64,000 nt of DNA from Paramacrobiotus metropolitanus (taxonomy: Eukaryota > Tardigrada > Eutardigrada > Parachela > Macrobiotidae), in assembly GCF_019649055.1 (NCBI RefSeq), contig NW_026570242.1:992001-1056000 (forward strand). The letters are read 5' to 3'. The position numbers and the translations under genes were made by a program. This document shows positions 35,709 through 46,958 of the stretch, one piece after another. The notes beneath the pieces were generated by a model. The model did no database searches. It was not told the origin of the DNA and worked only from the letters and a program-made list of their open reading frames with translations. Numbering within the stretch: position 1 is the stretch's first letter; each line of letters begins with the position of its first letter.

Positions 35709-36034
35709 CTACATCCGTAACAACCATGACAGAGTAAGGTTAAAAAACCTATGTTTGGGAGAACGGGTAGGCCGATTTCAACGCAGTCAAGTGCGCCAGA
35801 ACCGCTGCAACGACGCGGTGGATGTTACGCTATTACCGAGACGATGCGCCTCGAGGGGAAAAAAGGGGACCGGAAAGGAAAGTTGTTACCATGGGCCTCC
35901 ATAGACATACATGGACAAGTTGTTCACATATGCGTAAATGACACGACACGCCTCGGCCAGCGGCCTCGATGCGAACAAAAACAAAATTAATTTATCACCG
36001 AAAGCCGACGCCGATAAATAGGTTACGGATGTAG
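35709..36034. repeat. Palindromic unit C5 (short form)
   Basis: Bounded by CTACATCCGTAAC and GTTACGGATGTAG. Near-identical to C1 over its whole length. Confidence 0.8.
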
Positions 36035-36052
36035 TCCTCCGTAAACTGTTAT

Positions 36053-36718
36053 CTACATCCGTAACCACGTATACACGATTGATAATGTAGCCAATGTTTG
36101 GGCGAACGGCTGAACCGATTTCGACGCGGCCAAGTGCGTTAAATTCGTCTCAACGGCGCGAATGTTCTTACGCTATTGCGCCATCGATACGCCCCAAAAG
36201 GGAAGGAGTAGCCCCAAAAAACAAATTGTTGCCATGGGCCCCCATAGACATACATGGTAAATACATTGTCTGTTTGCGGACCGTTCGGAAAAACCGAGAC
36301 AGACCGCGGCCTTCGGCATCGGCACGTTACAAAGTATTGAAAATTTAAGAAACATGTGCAAAAATTAATCGCAGTCAATCCCACCAGCGTGATCGGTATA
36401 CCTCGTATTCTTTCATATACGATATTTCTTAGAAATCTTAGGTTTCTTAGGTCTCTTAGGTTTTCTTAGGTATTCTCAGGTTTCTTAGGTATTCTAAGGT
36501 TTCTCAGGTTTCTTAGGTTTCTTAGATTTCTTGGGTTTCTTTGTTTTTTTAGGTTTCTTAGGCCTTCTTAGGGTTTCTCAAGTTTTCTTAGATTTTCTCT
36601 TTCTTAGTTTTCGTAGTTTTCTTAGCGGCTGGGACCAATGCACTCAAGTTGAATCAACAGTTGCGAAGTGTGCATTGCGTAACAAACTTGCGCCGCAAAA
36701 GTTTGTGTACGGATGTAG
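36053..36718. repeat. Palindromic unit C6 (long form)
   Basis: Bounded by CTACATCCGTAAC and GTGTACGGATGTAG. It is the full-length relative of truncated C0. Confidence 0.78.
36430..36620. repeat. TTTCTTAGG minisatellite in C6
   Basis: About fifteen to twenty degenerate 9-bp units, similar in state to the array in C0. Confidence 0.85.
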
Positions 36719-36730
36719 ATCCCGTAAACT

Positions 36731-37313
36731 GGTTATATGAATACTAATCATCTGTGCCAGAACTTTGGCCTCTCTCCTTTGAGGCAAAGGATCTCGGCTT
36801 CTAGTTCAGCGATTTTGCTACTTTAAAGTGCACAAGAATTGTCTCAGCGCAACGATGGATCCAAGATGGTTAACCTTTTGCCAAAAACATTTGGCTGGGT
36901 CCAGTGGTCAGCCATAAGCTTGTTACCATGGACGCGATAAGAAATGCATACTGTTCTAACACAAAACTTGACCCAAGAACAGTACGCAGACTTCTACTCA
37001 ACAATACTTAAAGCACAATGCAAAGTAAAAAATTCATGATAAAATGGCAGTATCAGCCGACAGCGCAAACTCCAACTTATGTACAGTATATAATACTGTA
37101 TAATTAAATGTATAGGCAGTCCATCTTTCGGTTAAGTTATGTACAGTCACTACGGAGTGTCAAAATAATTATTGCTAAATACACGTACGGATTTCGCAGT
37201 ATTTTGACAGTTTGTAAGCACTAAAATTCAACACATCTTTGGAATTACTTAATTCTTATAGTCATCAGCCAATATTCATCCGTGCTCGGCTTGTACTCAT
37301 ATATACTCGTACC
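36731..37313. repeat. GGTTATATGAATAC family element, last cluster copy
   Basis: Begins GGTTATATGAATACTAATC and ends CTCGGCTTGTACTCATATAT, so like the copy at 15037-15715 it keeps both termini. Internal sequence diverges strongly after the TTACCATGGA landmark. Confidence 0.65.
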
Positions 37314-37437
37314 GGATGTACAGAAAGCGCACAGAATTACGTATAGTTTATCATGCACAATTTATTCAATATTCAGTATACTGTACTTATAGTAATACTG
37401 TATTCCTTTTTACATGGCCGTTAATTTTAGGTCACTT

Positions 37438-38059
37438 CTATGCGCCCCAAAATTTTAGGGCGCATAGTTAATTTGCTGTGCGCCCCAAAATTTTCGGTCA
37501 AAATAGAAAAGCCAGTAATTCAAAACGTTACAGAACGTTAAAACATGGTATCAGCGCATGCATATTTCCTATTTAATCTGTCACAAACTAAGAAAACTGC
37601 AACGTTCCGTGACTATTGATTGCATTTACGAACTTTATTGATGGGGTACTTGTATTCCTTAATTTTGGTGAACATAGCCGACAAATAGTTTTCTTTTTTT
37701 TCCATCAGGCAATCTCTACGTTAAAATTTTGAAGTGTGTAATTTATACTTTTACAGCCTGAATACGAAATGTACCAATACAAGTCTGGTAAACCGTAAAT
37801 CTGACTGATCTGTAAATCAGCGGGGTACATATAGATATGTACTGTACTCGTACACATATTATACGAAAAATGCATTAGATTTCGCGGACAACTCAAAAAC
37901 AGTGAAAAAGGTTCTAAAAACAGATAGCGAACGTAGAATTCATTTTCCCGTTAAAAGAAAGTAATAAAAACGGTAAAAACTGAAATACAAAATTTCTAAC
38001 TGCAATTTTTTGGGCGCATAGCAAATTGACTATGCGCCCTAAAATTTTGGGGCGCATAG
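37438..38059. mobile_element. 622-bp TIR element with 5-bp target duplication
   Basis: Inverted arms of 48 bp (37438-37485 and 38012-38059) start CTATGCGCCCCAAAATTTT and differ at only two positions. Each arm is itself palindromic (CTATGCGCCC ... GGGCGCATAG), giving a double-hairpin end. The flanks CACTT (37433-37437) and CACTT (38060-38064) form a target duplication. No transposase frame; a non-autonomous DNA transposon. Confidence 0.88.
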
Positions 38060-38427
38060 CACTTTCGTTAATTTTATAACCTTATCACAATTTTTTTCGT
38101 TTCGTTTCAAGTTGTTCCTTACCTCGGTAATACTCGTAATTAATACTAGCGATATTAATCAGTGATCACAGTACTTCAAGTAATGGACATTCGTTCAATC
38201 ATAGTGAAACAGGTTTGAGATATATTATCTCCTTAACCGATGTGTAATTTTAATTAGCACGATACACAAGTTAGAGTACCGATCTAATAAAACTGTTCCA
38301 GACAGTGTGCCAATGCAAACAAACGTAACATAATCATGGGATTTAAAAGATTTAACCGAGTTTGATTAATATTGTGAGTGTACAATCACCAGTGCTCTAA
38401 CGTCCGCATTCGAGTTTCACTTCAAAG
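38060..38427. other. Spacer at the 3' side of thymidine phosphorylase
   Basis: AT-rich; nothing recognised beyond the target duplication of the neighbouring element. Confidence 0.45.
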
Positions 38428-41400
38428 TCAACATATTAAGTCCACCAGAACGTCCTGCTTGATAAACGGCGTGGTAGTGACTGTGATGGAGGTCTGCAAT
38501 CTGGTTACGTGATCCTTCCTCATTTGCTCCCCGCTGTGATGGACACGAATCCAGGGCTGACCTGGACAGAAGAAAACCAATCCATCACAGAACTTGTGGA
38601 AACAGTTATCGTACATTACGAAATGCCGAAAAGCAATGCCCACAAACTGGTGGTAAAAGCATGAAGTTTTTAACATATAAATACATAGAAACAGCCTTCT
38701 AAGCACTTGCCGGCTTTAATAGCGTCTCCAGTAGTCACTAACAGCTCCAAGCCAACTGTGTAATCGATCGCTTCCCCAAGTTTACTCCGTCCGGCACCCA
38801 ATTCCCCCGAAACATAAGCGAGCTCCAATCCGTCAATGTCCTGAACCACACCTACGGTCAGAAATCTCTGACATCAAAATACTGGGGGTTGCAATCATAG
38901 GTCATTTTTTTTAATATGAACAAGACATTATCATTAATGCGCAATTTTTACCTTCGGGTCCAGCATAAGGCAGCTCAGTGCAGTGCTTAGCAGTTGGAAG
39001 ATGCGGATAACCTTTACTGAAACAGAGCTCTTTGGCAATGGTCTCCTCAACTCCTTGCGCTACTAATAATGCGTAGAATTTCTGTAAAGCCGCGCCATTC
39101 TTTAGGACTTCCCGCATCCGCTTTTCGCCTTCCGGCCGGTCAGTAACGACTCCCGCCAAATGGAGCAGAATTCCACCTAGCAGAAAATACGTCTTGACAA
39201 TAAATAAGCAGAAAAAATAGTTTTAACCATGATTACACAGGAAGATCTTCCTTTAATTTACCTTGCATAACCGTCAAGTCAATAACATCACTTGGTCCAC
39301 CACCTCGCAAAACATCCAACGTTTCTCTAATTTCCAGCGCATTCCCGATTGTTTTTCCCATGGGAGCGTCCATACGAGTAATGGCTACTGCCGTTCGAAT
39401 TCCAAGTTCTTTCCCTACAGCAACCTGAAAAGAGCAAAGAAATTAAATAAGTATTGAGCCGTGAACGTAACGTTCACGTATACATGCAAAACGACGAAAT
39501 TTAAGTAGTATTAGACTACTACTTATTAAGTAGTATTTAAGTAGTATTATCTATAGAAGTATCAGTTATTTTTCCCTTGCCGTTACCGGTAAAGGTAGCG
39601 TCGGTACATACCATTGCATTCGCTAATGCTCGCGCCGACTCTTCAGTTTTCATGAATGCTGCACGTCCACATTTCAAATCCAACAGCAAGCAGGAAAGAT
39701 TTTCCGCCGCCTTTTTCGAAAGGATCGAGGCTGACAAAAACACATTGTACATGTACTACACTTTCGATTGTGAAGTACTTACCATTAAAACCAACGGCAC
39801 ATTAATGAATCTGATACAATTCTACTGGGTAGGGTAGTACACAGCTAAGGAGTGATTTTTCATTGTTTAAATATTTTAATTATGAAGTGGTCGGTCGCAG
39901 TGATCGATCATATTACTAAATCGTTATTAATTTACCAGTAATTAGTGGTATACAGTCGACGGTGTTGGTTACATCACGGGAAGCATAAAGGATCTTATCT
40001 GCCGGAACGATTTTATCATTCTGCGCCATGATAAAACAACCCACGTGCTCGATGGCGGCTTTTGCCTAGTAAAATGTGGAAGGTTTCCATAAATCATCGG
40101 GCAGATCAATCGACTTACACCTGCGCTAAACCTTAAATTTAATCTGGACGACAGTTGCTCTCTAAATTGCTACAAATTTCCTGGAATAGAGCTCCACATA
40201 TGGCAGAGCAACGGTAAAAAGGAATATGCATATATTTTTGTAAGCGCCGGTAATGAATTAAAAACAAATATAAACACGCAGTTACAGGACGAGGGTGTGT
40301 TATCGCATCGTGTTACTGGCAACTCACGGCTTCTTCGGGCAACACAACTTGGAATCCGGGAATTGCTTCCATTTTATCGACGGTGCCACCTGTAAATCCC
40401 AGGCCTCGACCAGAAATCATAGGGATCTAGACAAATACTGAGTACTTACTAAAACTGGTTTGCATGTAGTTAAGTAGCATTAAATATCTCCAGTATAGGT
40501 TTAGTTTTGATTTAGCCACTACAAAGCCGCGATTAAATACCGTGTACGTCCATTATATATAATTGTGAGTATTTTTATTTAATTTTACCGGCAAACGTCT
40601 ACCTTAACGCCGCAAGCTGCTAATGCCGGTGCGAGAATGGGGCTGATCTTATCCCCAACTCCTCCGGTGCTGTGCTTGTCGACCATCAGAGGTGCCAGGT
40701 GTGTCGGCCACTGAAAGACGTCCCCGGAGCTCAGCATTGCCCTGGTCAAGTTGGCTGTTTCCAGGTGGTTCAAACCGCGCATGTACATGGCCATCAACAT
40801 GGCTCCTACGCGAATAAAACGCTCGATTGTATAATATTATTTGTAAAATAGTATCTGCAGTAAAAAAAGATGTAGTAATTCAACGATATCCTAACGTGAT
40901 GACTACACAATCTCTTAATCGGAAGACAGAAAAATTTTCAACCTTTAGAATTTAAATCTTACCGAATTTATGCGCATACTTCTATCGACGGTACCGGCTT
41001 GCGTCATGCTAGTAAATCGGTATAATACTGAGATAGGCTGGAGCAGATAATGTATCTAACTTAATTGTAGGTACAAGTAGGTATATATTTATATTTAGTC
41101 GTGCAGTGATTAATCATTCGCACAGCTCAATTATTTGTTTTGTCGAGCGAAAGAGGTTTGAAAAATTTCCTATACAGTATAAGGCGTTATTTTTGGTAGA
41201 CAATAAAAAAATTGTTAGGCAGTTTTAATCATGCAAAACTGTGTTGGTATTGTGAAACAGAAATTCGAAAGCCGGGAAGTTTTCAAGGCAGAAGCTTAGC
41301 GCTACCTTTTGCGTACCTATTTGCACGGGCTGTGCAGTGCCATTTGTGACCGATTGAATAAAGAAGGCGATTTCTTCCGGTGACAAAGCGCCGCCATCCC

Positions 41401-41446
41401 GTTTATTAGCGATAATATTCGGAATCCGAAACGTGCTAGCGACCAT
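38428..41446 (-). CDS. TYMP: Thymidine phosphorylase
   Basis: Cytosolic enzyme that splits thymidine (and deoxyuridine) with phosphate into base and 2-deoxyribose 1-phosphate. Nine exons on the minus strand, 41446-41317, 40805-40603, 40426-40328, 40065-39936, 39730-39612, 39424-39262, 39176-38952, 38851-38711 and 38561-38428, keep phase throughout and give 447 residues, close to the bacterial (about 440) and human (482) enzymes. Signatures: [25 protein letters not shown] (phosphate and nucleoside site, shortened here), [20 protein letters not shown] (the family PROSITE block), [20 protein letters not shown], and [21 protein letters not shown], followed by [14 protein letters not shown]. The last intron has a GC donor. 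[10 protein letters not shown] is intact, so the enzyme should be active. Start: [19 protein letters not shown], the usual N-terminal helix. Head-to-head with UTP14. Confidence 0.94.
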
Positions 41447-42773
41447 GATGGATGCGAGGAATAATCAGTCTGGACGGTGTAACGCTAAGATTGACAAGGC
41501 AGAGGACAGGAAGGCCTGGTGGTAGTGAGTCTGGTGTTGACGCCGCGGCAACAGAGCAACTGGTCAGCGCAGTGCCTTGAGAACCGTAAGAGAGTATCGG
41601 GGTGTGAGACGTATAAATGCTCGAATACCACCTATAAATGCACTGTAGGCCGAAACAGATATTATCGCCGTACCATATTTAATGTTTAGAATTAACCACA
41701 TGGGCAGATTTTATCGCGTTCTGAGAAAGTAAATTAACTTGTACTAAGTATAGTATCAAATACAGATGGAAGCCGCTGATACACCCAACCTTCAGCAAAA
41801 GTGGGTGGTAACAATGTTTCTACTTGCATTACATAATATATATAAATGCAAAATAAAATTTTACATTTTACTACAGTATGATTTTCTACAACAGAAATAC
41901 AAAGCTTCCAAGATCACAATTCACACGAACTGAAATAAGCGATGGTTTCATTAATTTCGATAATCCGGCATTACAGCATAATATATATACCTAGGTACTG
42001 TCTTGGACATAGAAGGTCCTTAATTACATCTATGGAACGTTTTTTACCCCAAAGCAATAACACCCGTTACTCACATTATTATCCTTATAATTATATTATA
42101 AAATAGTCAATATACGTACAACAGCTGAAAATGCATAGGATCGAATTTACCGCTCCAAAAGTCGTAATTATGATTTCCGGTTTGCAACTTTGCATAGATC
42201 GTGAAAATTGTAATGAATTACAGGAAGGGATAACCTAAAAGTTGATGAACAATAATATTGAAATACAGAGTAAGCACAGCAAACCTCCGACTTACATTCC
42301 TTGATTTACGTACAAAATTCTCCAAAAGCCGGCATTAAATCGCAAAGTGTGGCTAGACACTGACTTCCGGTCCAAACCCGAGGGCTCGGCACGTGACACC
42401 ACCAAGAGTAAACCTACAAAAGAAAAAATCATGAAAAAATAAAATGGTTGACTTTATGTTTCTGACTATCAGCCATCCTTTTAAAATCTTATTGCTTATA
42501 ACATAAACAAGTTTTGAAAAACAATTCCAAGTTTAAGAATAGCTGGATTTCGTCTGCTTTTCGGCAGATCGGACTGGATTTCGCCATGAATTGCTAGTAC
42601 AGCTTTTAGTTATAACTTGGGTACCCAGTGCACTGGTACAGTACCGACTTGTCACTTGTGAGTAGACTGTTGCTGGTTGCACCATATTTTCGTGGTGGCC
42701 AACTTGATAATCTATCGACGCCTCACAAGTCACAGGATCATTCTGAGACACTCGACGGCACTTTCTGGTTATC
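41447..42773. other. Divergent promoter region between TYMP and UTP14
   Basis: The 1.3 kb between two divergently transcribed housekeeping genes. No exon seen except shadow frames. The last 230 nt before the UTP14 start are less AT-rich and are the likely core promoter side. No specific element can be called. Confidence 0.45.
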
Positions 42774-45700
42774 ATGGCGTCTTTATTAGTGCCCATCCAT
42801 CTGGATGAGACCGATGACAACTCCGCGGCGTATGATTCGGACGAGGAACCTGACAAGGGTTCGCCAGCGCAGCTGAAAGGCCGCCAGGCCACGAAACACG
42901 ATAAGCTGATCAAGTCCATTTCCCGACTGGATAAAGCACCAGTATCTTTGCGGAAAATTGAGCGCACGGAAGCGGCGGCGGTGATCAGCGACCAGAACCT
43001 GTCGGGCTCTTCGCTGCGCAGCGTTTCCATCGGCGCTCTCCTCAAAAAGTCCGATCGCTCGGCGGCGGATGAGGCTGTCAAGAAGAAACTGCAGAAAACG
43101 AAACAATCCCAGCTTCTCTCGGAACCGCTGAAACGGCATGAGGCAGTGAAAATCGAAAGGGCCGTCAACTACACGGAGGTAAAGCATATTTGGCCATTTG
43201 ATATCTGAAAAGTGAAAAATATTATATAAAGTGCTAAACTTGAAAACTGTAAAGCGTATTAAATTACTCTGTATTAATTATTTTTCAACAGTCACTCGTA
43301 AAGTTTGGAGTAGCTCCTGTTGTTTGAGTTCTGTTTCAACACTGCACTGCACTGCAGTTATTATGCAGTAAGCTGTAGGTAGCATGTACATAAGTAAGCT
43401 TTTTGATAATTCGTAGTAAGTACCATAACTTATGGTTGGATCATTATAGTACTGTAATGTTTGAAATTGTTGATTTTTGACGTCGAAGTTGACCGAAAAA
43501 TAACGGTACTGCGAAACACGGACTGTTACTAAACAGTAAATATTAATAATTTATAAAGCATAGAATAAATACTGTACAATACATGCACTTTTGCGTACTG
43601 TACCATTTAATAAATTGCGATAAACGTCATTCCTTAATTTTCATTTAGCTAATTACAAAAGTACTAGAGTAGTATTTACTATTTACTTGCAATTTAATTA
43701 TCGTGTACCGTCTACTTTCTCTTTTGCGGGCTTTTAATTGGATATTTTTGTTGCTTGCATTACAGAAATACAAACGTTTTTTGTATTTAGGTTTCGAAAG
43801 ATTTGGGGAAATGGGACAAAATCGTCAAGAACAACCGCACGGCGGAAGGCGTGGTATTCCCATTAAACACCACCGCCATCATCCCGCAAACAGCATCGGA
43901 ATTCGTCGTCCGCGATCACACGAAGACCCCCTTGGAAGAGCAGATCGAAGCCTTACTGGGCACTAGCAAAAACAACCTGACCAAGTCCACCGTCCTGACG
44001 GAAGCCGAGCGGGAGGCGTTGCAGGCCATGAGTCTGCAGGAGGCGGAAATGCGCCGGCAGGAACTGCAGAAGCACCGCGCCCTCCTCTCCTACAAGGAGC
44101 AGAAGGCCCGCTGGCAGTCTAAAATAAAAAGTAAAGGCTATCATCGCCATCTGCGCCGGGCCAAGCGCAAGGTGGAGGAGAGGGAGTTTGAGGAGTTGAA
44201 GACGACGAATCCCGCGGCGGCGGCCGAGAAGCTGCTGCTGCTGGATAAGAAGCGACTGCAGGAGCGATTGACGCTGAAGCATCGCGGAACCGGCAAGTGG
44301 GCCAAGTACATGCAGCAGCGCGCGAAAACGGATAAGGATGCCCGGGAAGCGCTGCAGGAGCAGTTGCGGCTGAGTCGCGCCATCACCGAGAAGATTGCTG
44401 TGGATGATGAAGATGACGAAAGCGACGTGGAAGACATAGGTGTGTTGTAAATAACGAATTATTGTTATACGCTTTAATACATGCATCGATTTTAAGGCGT
44501 ATAATATTGATTCGTTATTTACAACATACTGCGAATTAACTAACATGCGGTGAATACCTTCTGCGCTAGGAAATGCCTGTATTTGTCTGCGTTATCCCGG
44601 AAAAATCATGGCTGAATTAATAATTAATTTGTGTGCTTTATTTCCTGCAGTTTTAATTATTTGGCACAGTTGTATACTTTTTGATATACGTTTGATGAGA
44701 ACAGTTTCGTTGCTTTTAGAACCGGAAGATAAGGAAACCCAAGCCATTTTGGATGAGGAAGCAGCAGAAAACCCTTGGATGAGTGCCACACTGGGCTCAG
44801 CATGGGAAGATAACGATTTGGAGCAGGGTTTCGCTGACGCCCAAGGGACAGAAGACCGCAATGCAAGGCAGCCCAAGCCGGCCGTTCCGCCCGTGAAAGC
44901 ATCTCCGGCCCACCCCGTGTCGACACGGGGATCTCGAAAACGAGGTGGTTCTCCCGAGAAAGATGATGATGATGTTGTGGAGTTAAGTGGAGGCGGGGAA
45001 CTGGTTAGCGATACCCGCAATACGGCGACGCCCAATCCGAGTGGAGTGTCGGCGATGTCGGATACATCCGCTACGGACTTCGATGTAGATCCTTCGAAGT
45101 TACTACTGGCATCGAACGCCAAGGTGCGAAAGACCGTGATTCCTATGGCGGAAGATGAGGAAGTCGATGAGGTGGAGCTGGAAGAAAATGACGCACAGCG
45201 CGATATTATCGCCGAAGGTAAGATTTCTCTTAAATTATTAACTGACTTTTATTTTGCATTTTGTTTTTAATTATTTCGAATTTATTGAATTTGGATTTTA
45301 TTTTATTGGAAAGTAGGAATTTTATTTCTTTCATGTCATGAGCCACAGAATTTGGGTAGAGATTTGGATGTGTTTTTCGGTGTTTGAATTTTAACTGTGA
45401 AGTTGTACGCCGCGCTTGCACTTTTTGTTATCTCGATGGCTTATTGCATATTTGAAGTAATTTTATTGGGTTAGGAGCAATATCAGTTTGTTATATTACT
45501 TAACTATTATGGATCTGTATCTACTTGCTAGCTTTTGCGGACGATGATGTTGTGGCGGATTTTTCCAAGAAGAAGAAAGAACTGGAAGACACGGAGAAGG
45601 CAAAGGACATTGATCTAACCCTTCCCGGCTGGGGCGAGTGGACCGGTGCGGGGACGAAGGGAATTGATCCTGCCAAGAGGAAACGCTTTACCATCAAAGC

Positions 45701-46070
45701 ACCCAGGGGGCCGCCGCGAAAGGATCGATTTCTACAAAATGTAATGATCAGTGAAAAGCACGATGAGAAACTGGTGCCTCATCAGGTGAAAGAACTGCCA
45801 TTCCCCTTTCGTACTGTGGAGCAGTTTCACGGTGCTATTCGCATGCCGGTGGGAAAAATGTGGAATACGGAGGCGGCATTCGATGAAATGACCAAACCAA
45901 AATTTACTACGAAAATGGGCGGCTTTATAAAACCGATGCCGGTTCACGTGGCATCCAAGAAACGGAAGAGCGGGACTCTGGAAGAGACTGCGAAGGAAGA
46001 TAGCCTTGCTTTGTCCAAAAGCGAAGTGGTTAGAGCGAAAAAACAAACTGTAAAGAAAAAGAGGAAATGA
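42774..46070 (+). CDS. UTP14: UTP14, U3 snoRNP small-subunit processome protein
   Basis: Nucleolar protein of the 90S pre-ribosome that binds U3 snoRNA and activates the DHR1/DHX37 helicase in 18S rRNA maturation (family knowledge). Four exons, 42774-43178, 43791-44439, 44720-45217 and 45532-46070, keep phase and give 696 residues; the human proteins are about 770. Family landmarks: N-terminal acid start (LDETDDNSAAYDSDEE), KWDKIVKNNRTAEGVVFPL, the Lys-rich KSKGYHRHLRRAKRK with the SKxYHR-type core, LKHRGTGKWAKYM, AENPWMSATLG, and the C-terminal LPGWGEWTGAGT with KKRFTIKAPRGPPRKDRFLQNVMISEK. The tail is strongly basic (KKQTVKKKRK), a nucleolar-targeting type. Codon usage is GC-richer than its neighbours, consistent with high expression. 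Intron 1 is 612 nt and holds no other exon. Confidence 0.95.
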
Positions 46071-46290
46071 AGCAGTTTTATTGATGATATTAAATATCAT
46101 TAAAAATTTTTAAATGTTGAAGCTGTTGTTGGTGCTTTACCAGTAAATGTAACTGTTTGAAGCTGTTAAACAGTTGCTCGTGTTTATCAGATTCTTATTT
46201 TATTTGGGTGCTGTCAGGCTTGAAAAAAATAATATGAAATTTCGCATTGAATAGTAAAGACCAGCACTGCTTTCCAGGCATGCGGCATGC

Positions 46291-46533
46291 TTAAAACTTA
46301 GTAAGAACAGATAAAATGCTGCGATTTTTGCGTAAACTGGATGCAGATCGCCTTAAAAGTACATGAACCGGAAGTTGACTTTCATAAGCTGTTTGCCTAG
46401 CTAAATTCGGTGCTTGGAATAAATCGCTTCCGAAGTTGGATACGGGATTCGCCGCAGCGAATTTCTGCGATACATCACACATGAATGATAAAAGCACGAC
46501 TATTAAGATTTTGCGGAGCACTACTTTTGCCAT
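46291..46533 (-). CDS. Small secreted peptide precursor
   Basis: An 80-residue frame on the minus strand with a good signal peptide: positive start (MAKVVLRK), hydrophobic core (ILIVVLLSFM), and a small-residue cleavage region (FAAAN). The mature part of about 50 residues carries dibasic or basic sites (LLRRSAS; SLRKNR) and no cysteine besides one in the signal region, so a disulfide-stabilised peptide is unlikely. It could be a peptide-hormone or neuropeptide precursor, but no amidation Gly-basic motif is present. It lies between UTP14 and TMED2. Downstream exons are not excluded. No homologue is recognised. Confidence 0.5.
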   Translation of the reverse strand: MAKVVLRKILIVVLLSFMCDVSQKFAAANPVSNFGSDLFQAPNLARQTAYESQLPVHVLLRRSASSLRKNRSILSVLTKF

Positions 46534-46958
46534 CGCACTTCGAGAAACGAATAGAACAGCAAGAAAATATATCGCTCACAGAAAGCAACTTATTATTATT
46601 TAGGTTAAAACTACAAAAAACCTTCCGCTCTGGTCCAAACTAAATCAGCTGGTAATACACTATACACTGTATACAGTACATCGAAAATATCTCTAGTTCA
46701 GCGAAAACGAGTTAATTATTTAGTGCTTTTGCTTGAAGTTTTCCAAGAATTTACAGTCAGACAAATAAGTTGCTACGCATCGAGTTTTTAATTCCAATTC
46801 CATCCAAACTATTAAAGCATCTTTCAAAAACTCCTGATCAGCCGTATCAAGCGAAAACCATCAGCTAATCTCCGGTTGTTCACAACCAACAAATCCCGAC
46901 GAGGAAAAAATAAAAAGAAACATTGCTCGTGAGAAAACAGATCGTCCATTGCTGCTGT
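46534..46958. other. Intergenic, small peptide gene to TMED2 3' end
   Basis: AT-rich, with a CTATACACTGTATACAGTAC palindrome-like run near 46661. It probably contains the peptide-gene promoter and the TMED2 3' UTR. Confidence 0.45.

Noticed and set aside
30640-36620. CRISPR-like direct repeats
   Set aside because: Units are 9 bp and contiguous with no spacers, in an animal genome; a minisatellite.
42533-43168. A 211-residue minus-strand frame rich in Ser
   Set aside because: It is antisense to UTP14 exon 1, whose protein is clearly conserved.
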